Origin: Lichenostomus cassidix
Lineage: Eukaryota; Chordata; Aves; Passeriformes; Meliphagidae
Direction of reading: 5' to 3'
Length of the DNA stretch: 64,000 nt
Assembly: GCA_008360975.2 (NCBI GenBank)
Contig: CM039182.1
Location: forward strand, 44,900,491-44,964,490
Part shown: positions 61,605-64,000 of the stretch, one piece after another
Layout of the letters: each line of letters starts with the position of its first letter
Position numbering within the stretch: position 1 is the stretch's first letter
Program-made: the position numbers and the translations under genes
Notes under the pieces: model-generated
Told to the model about the DNA's origin: nothing
Seen by the model: the letters and a program-made list of their open reading frames with translations, nothing else
Databases searched by the model: none

Positions 61605-64000
61605 TGGGAAGAAGCTGAGCCATTTATGACAATAAGGCTGGGATTTCAGTTTTTCACCAAGGAGAGAGGTTCCGAGTGGTGAGCCTGGGTTGCATATAAT
61701 CATTCTATATATCTAGGCTGACCTGGGCTCAGAGCTTTGCCAGGTTCTGCATGCAATTCCTGTGTCAGCAGAAAGGCAGCCTTGTTCATGGGACGCACCT
61801 TTTCCTATTGAGGAAGGGCACGGATGCTGGTGTTTTCCTGCCTGATGTATTTCCTTTGGCATGTCACGGGTTCTTCTGCAAGTTAATTGCATGCAGTAGT
61901 TGGTACTGCAGTATGCAAGGCTGTCAATGGAAAGTATCTTCATTTGAACTAATAATGTGGAGCTTCTGTGTGAGCTGACACTCATTTTTAATTACTGCTG
62001 GCCAATTTTCCTCCATGCTGAAGCAAGTCTGACCTGCTCTGCAGCACAGGAGTCAGCAAGAGGATAAGAGAACTCCTTGGGATGTCATTTGATGAATTGA
62101 CCAACAAACTGCCCTTCGGGGAACCAGCCCCTGGTGGCCTGAGATGGAGAGTCCTGCTCCTTCCTCCCAATCCTCTTGCTGCTGAGGTGTATAAAGGACG
62201 GGTCAAAATCATACCTGTGTATGGCAACCACTTCTGCAGGCTGCACTGACTCTCACATTCTTCAGAGCTGCCTCCCCATGTGAACTCTAGGGTGACCAGG
62301 GAATATAGAACATAAAAACTCTGGGATAGGGCAGGTATGAAAAATCCACAGGGATAAACTGCATAATTCATTTTGATTCCTACCCCCATGAAGTCCCTCT
62401 CAAGCGCCAGGTGAACACTGAGCAAGGTGACAGATGAGAAGAGCTGAGTGACCCATGGTGTCCTGCACCCGCTTCTGAGTCTGGTCATGCAGCCTTTGTT
62501 TAAATTTTCTCCTCACCACCCTGCAGTGTGTGTCTAAACTTAGCTCTCACACACGGAAGATCTCAGGTAGGCCACCAGCAGCATTTAATTCAAAAGAAAG
62601 ACTGTTTCCTGTACAGACTGGTGCTCAAAATATCGTCAGACGGAGATGAAATAATTTACTTATCAATTCCTGGTCACCATATTATAGCGAAAATACTACA
62701 GCACCAGAAAAATTCAGGAAATAATTGGGAATGATAACTTGAAAACTAAGACATGAAGCTTGTGAGGGTAAAAATAATTTGTTATATAGGCACCCGAGTT
62801 AAAAAAATAAAATAAAAAAGAGAGAGAAATGGGTTTGCTTAAAAGAATACTAAGATAATTTCAGCTGTGGATCATACTTTCATTCCATTGCAGCTAAGTA
62901 CAAATGAAAATAAAGTGCAAAAAAATTGAGGGCAGTGTCAGGAAGCTCTTCCTTACATGAACAGTAATTGGAGAGCAAGGTGACCTGTGAGGCAATGTCA
63001 TGAGAGAAAAACATTAGTGTAATTAAAAAATCACCTAGATGCACTACAAGGAGAAAGGATGAATGAACTTTGGCACAAAATGCCTCTCCCAGTCCCTCGT
63101 CCAGCCCACCAGAAACGTGCTTGGACTCATAGAGTCACTTTGCTTTGAACCACTCTGAGTCCTACCACAACACCGAGCAGAGCATGAACGACTTTGCTGT
63201 GGCTTCCGACTGCACTGAATATGTTACCGTCCATGTAATGGGACAGAGGTCAGTCATTTCTCATCATGGATGGTTTTCTGAAATGCATTCCCATGCAGTC
63301 TGTGGGCAGAGGACATCTCAAGCCATCTTGCTGGAGAGAGGTTGATGTCAGCCCTGTCCTTGACCAGGCCACTGGCAGGGTGGAGTGGACGGGGGAGAAG
63401 GGATGACTCCACACCAGTCCTTACTGCTGAATCACTGGTGATGGGAAAGCTGTTGGCTTCAGGGGCAGACTAATAGCATGTTTGTGCTCCTCTGATTCAT
63501 GCAAGCAGTGAATTAAACTCTTCCCCCAGGCAAAGGGGACCTGCCCTGCAGAGGGGCACTGCATCCCCTCTGTGGGGAGAAATGGGAGGATGTCCCTCCA
63601 GCCGCTCCACACACACACAAAGTGTGCTCACACAGTGCACAAAGGGCTTTTGGAAAGCACATCCTGGCTCCCAGCTGGTTTCCCTGCACTGTCACCCTGA
63701 ATACTGCTCCTGGCCCGATTTTGTCACCTTTGCTCCCACTGAAGCTTTTACAACACGTTGGGCTTTTACTGTACACAGCTGCTTTCCTGCAAGCTCTTCA
63801 AATCATGAGGATTAAATTGCACCCGTATGGAAACCAAGGGAACATTTATCACTGACAAAAGGCGGCAAGAATTTTTCTAAATCAGAGATTTTCTTACAGT
63901 AGAACTTTTGTTACTGGAGCAGATCTATAATAATATCACTACTGTTTCAGTATTTTTATAACAGTGCTGCTGGGAAGAGCAGCTCTTTTAATACAAATGC
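61605..64000. other. Unique non-coding sequence to the window end
   Basis: No gene recognised. The 166-codon minus frame at 61988-62488 has no domain, and the DNA under it has no splice signals in a gene-like pattern. An A-rich stretch (AAAAAAATAAAATAAAAAAG) lies at about 62801-62820. A weak CR1-like resemblance at 62915-63010 was not called. The last 130 bases are AT-rich. Confidence 0.5.

Noticed and set aside
61988..62488. 166-codon minus-strand ORF
   Set aside because: No domain, no signal of conservation visible, and no gene-like splice or promoter context.
62915..63010. CR1-like text (GTCAGGAAGCTCTTCCTTAC)
   Set aside because: A single short block without the flanking CR1 order. A profile search would decide.
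1..64000. CRISPR arrays, tRNA or rRNA genes, bacterial operons, known miRNA precursors
   Set aside because: I looked for regularly spaced direct repeats, tRNA B-box text and familiar miRNA seeds and found none.

Overview
This window looks like non-coding nuclear DNA from a bird, probably a passerine. The repeats suggest this: several decayed CR1-type LINE fragments, two or three very old MIR-type SINE relics, and one LTR of a kind I associate with passerine ERVL elements. That LTR is bounded by a matching 5-bp target-site duplication. Repeat density is otherwise low, there are no Alu or B1-type SINEs, and CpG is depleted almost everywhere. Nothing points to bacteria, archaea, a plasmid or a phage: there are no gene-dense stretches, operons, ribosome-binding sites, CRISPR arrays, tRNA or rRNA. 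I assigned repeat families by recalling family consensus patterns, not by a search.

I found no protein-coding gene I can defend. The longest ATG-to-stop frames (25518-26018 and 61988-62488, both minus, 166 codons; 31533-32009, minus, 158 codons) are about what 64 kb of non-coding DNA gives by chance. None has a recognisable domain, a conserved-looking motif or a convincing exon structure. The window is best read as intergenic DNA or the inside of a very large intron.

Layout: 1-4.7 kb is unique sequence with a small palindrome and a tandem duplication near 4.4 kb. A solo LTR lies at 4749-5258. A G/T-rich tract with G-runs lies at 7.5 kb. A small CpG-rich segment at 11.31-11.69 kb is the best candidate regulatory element. 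From 16 to 31 kb there is mostly unique sequence with CR1 relics at 22.3-23.0 and 30.0-30.5 kb, weaker candidates at 16.5 and 19.1 kb, and an A/T-rich stretch at 28.95-29.9 kb. MIR relics lie at 37.4 and 48.2 kb, and a short antisense CR1 piece at 42.9 kb. From 48 to 57 kb there are AT-rich blocks with homeodomain-type motifs, a 20-bp minisatellite and an RFX-type X-box. From 57 to 64 kb there are simple repeats, a second G/T tract and a well-supported CR1 3' part at 61.2-61.6 kb.

I do not see a new gene system here. The observations most worth checking are the CpG-rich block, the X-box region, the homeodomain-motif cluster, and the old SINE and LINE relics that remain recognisable.
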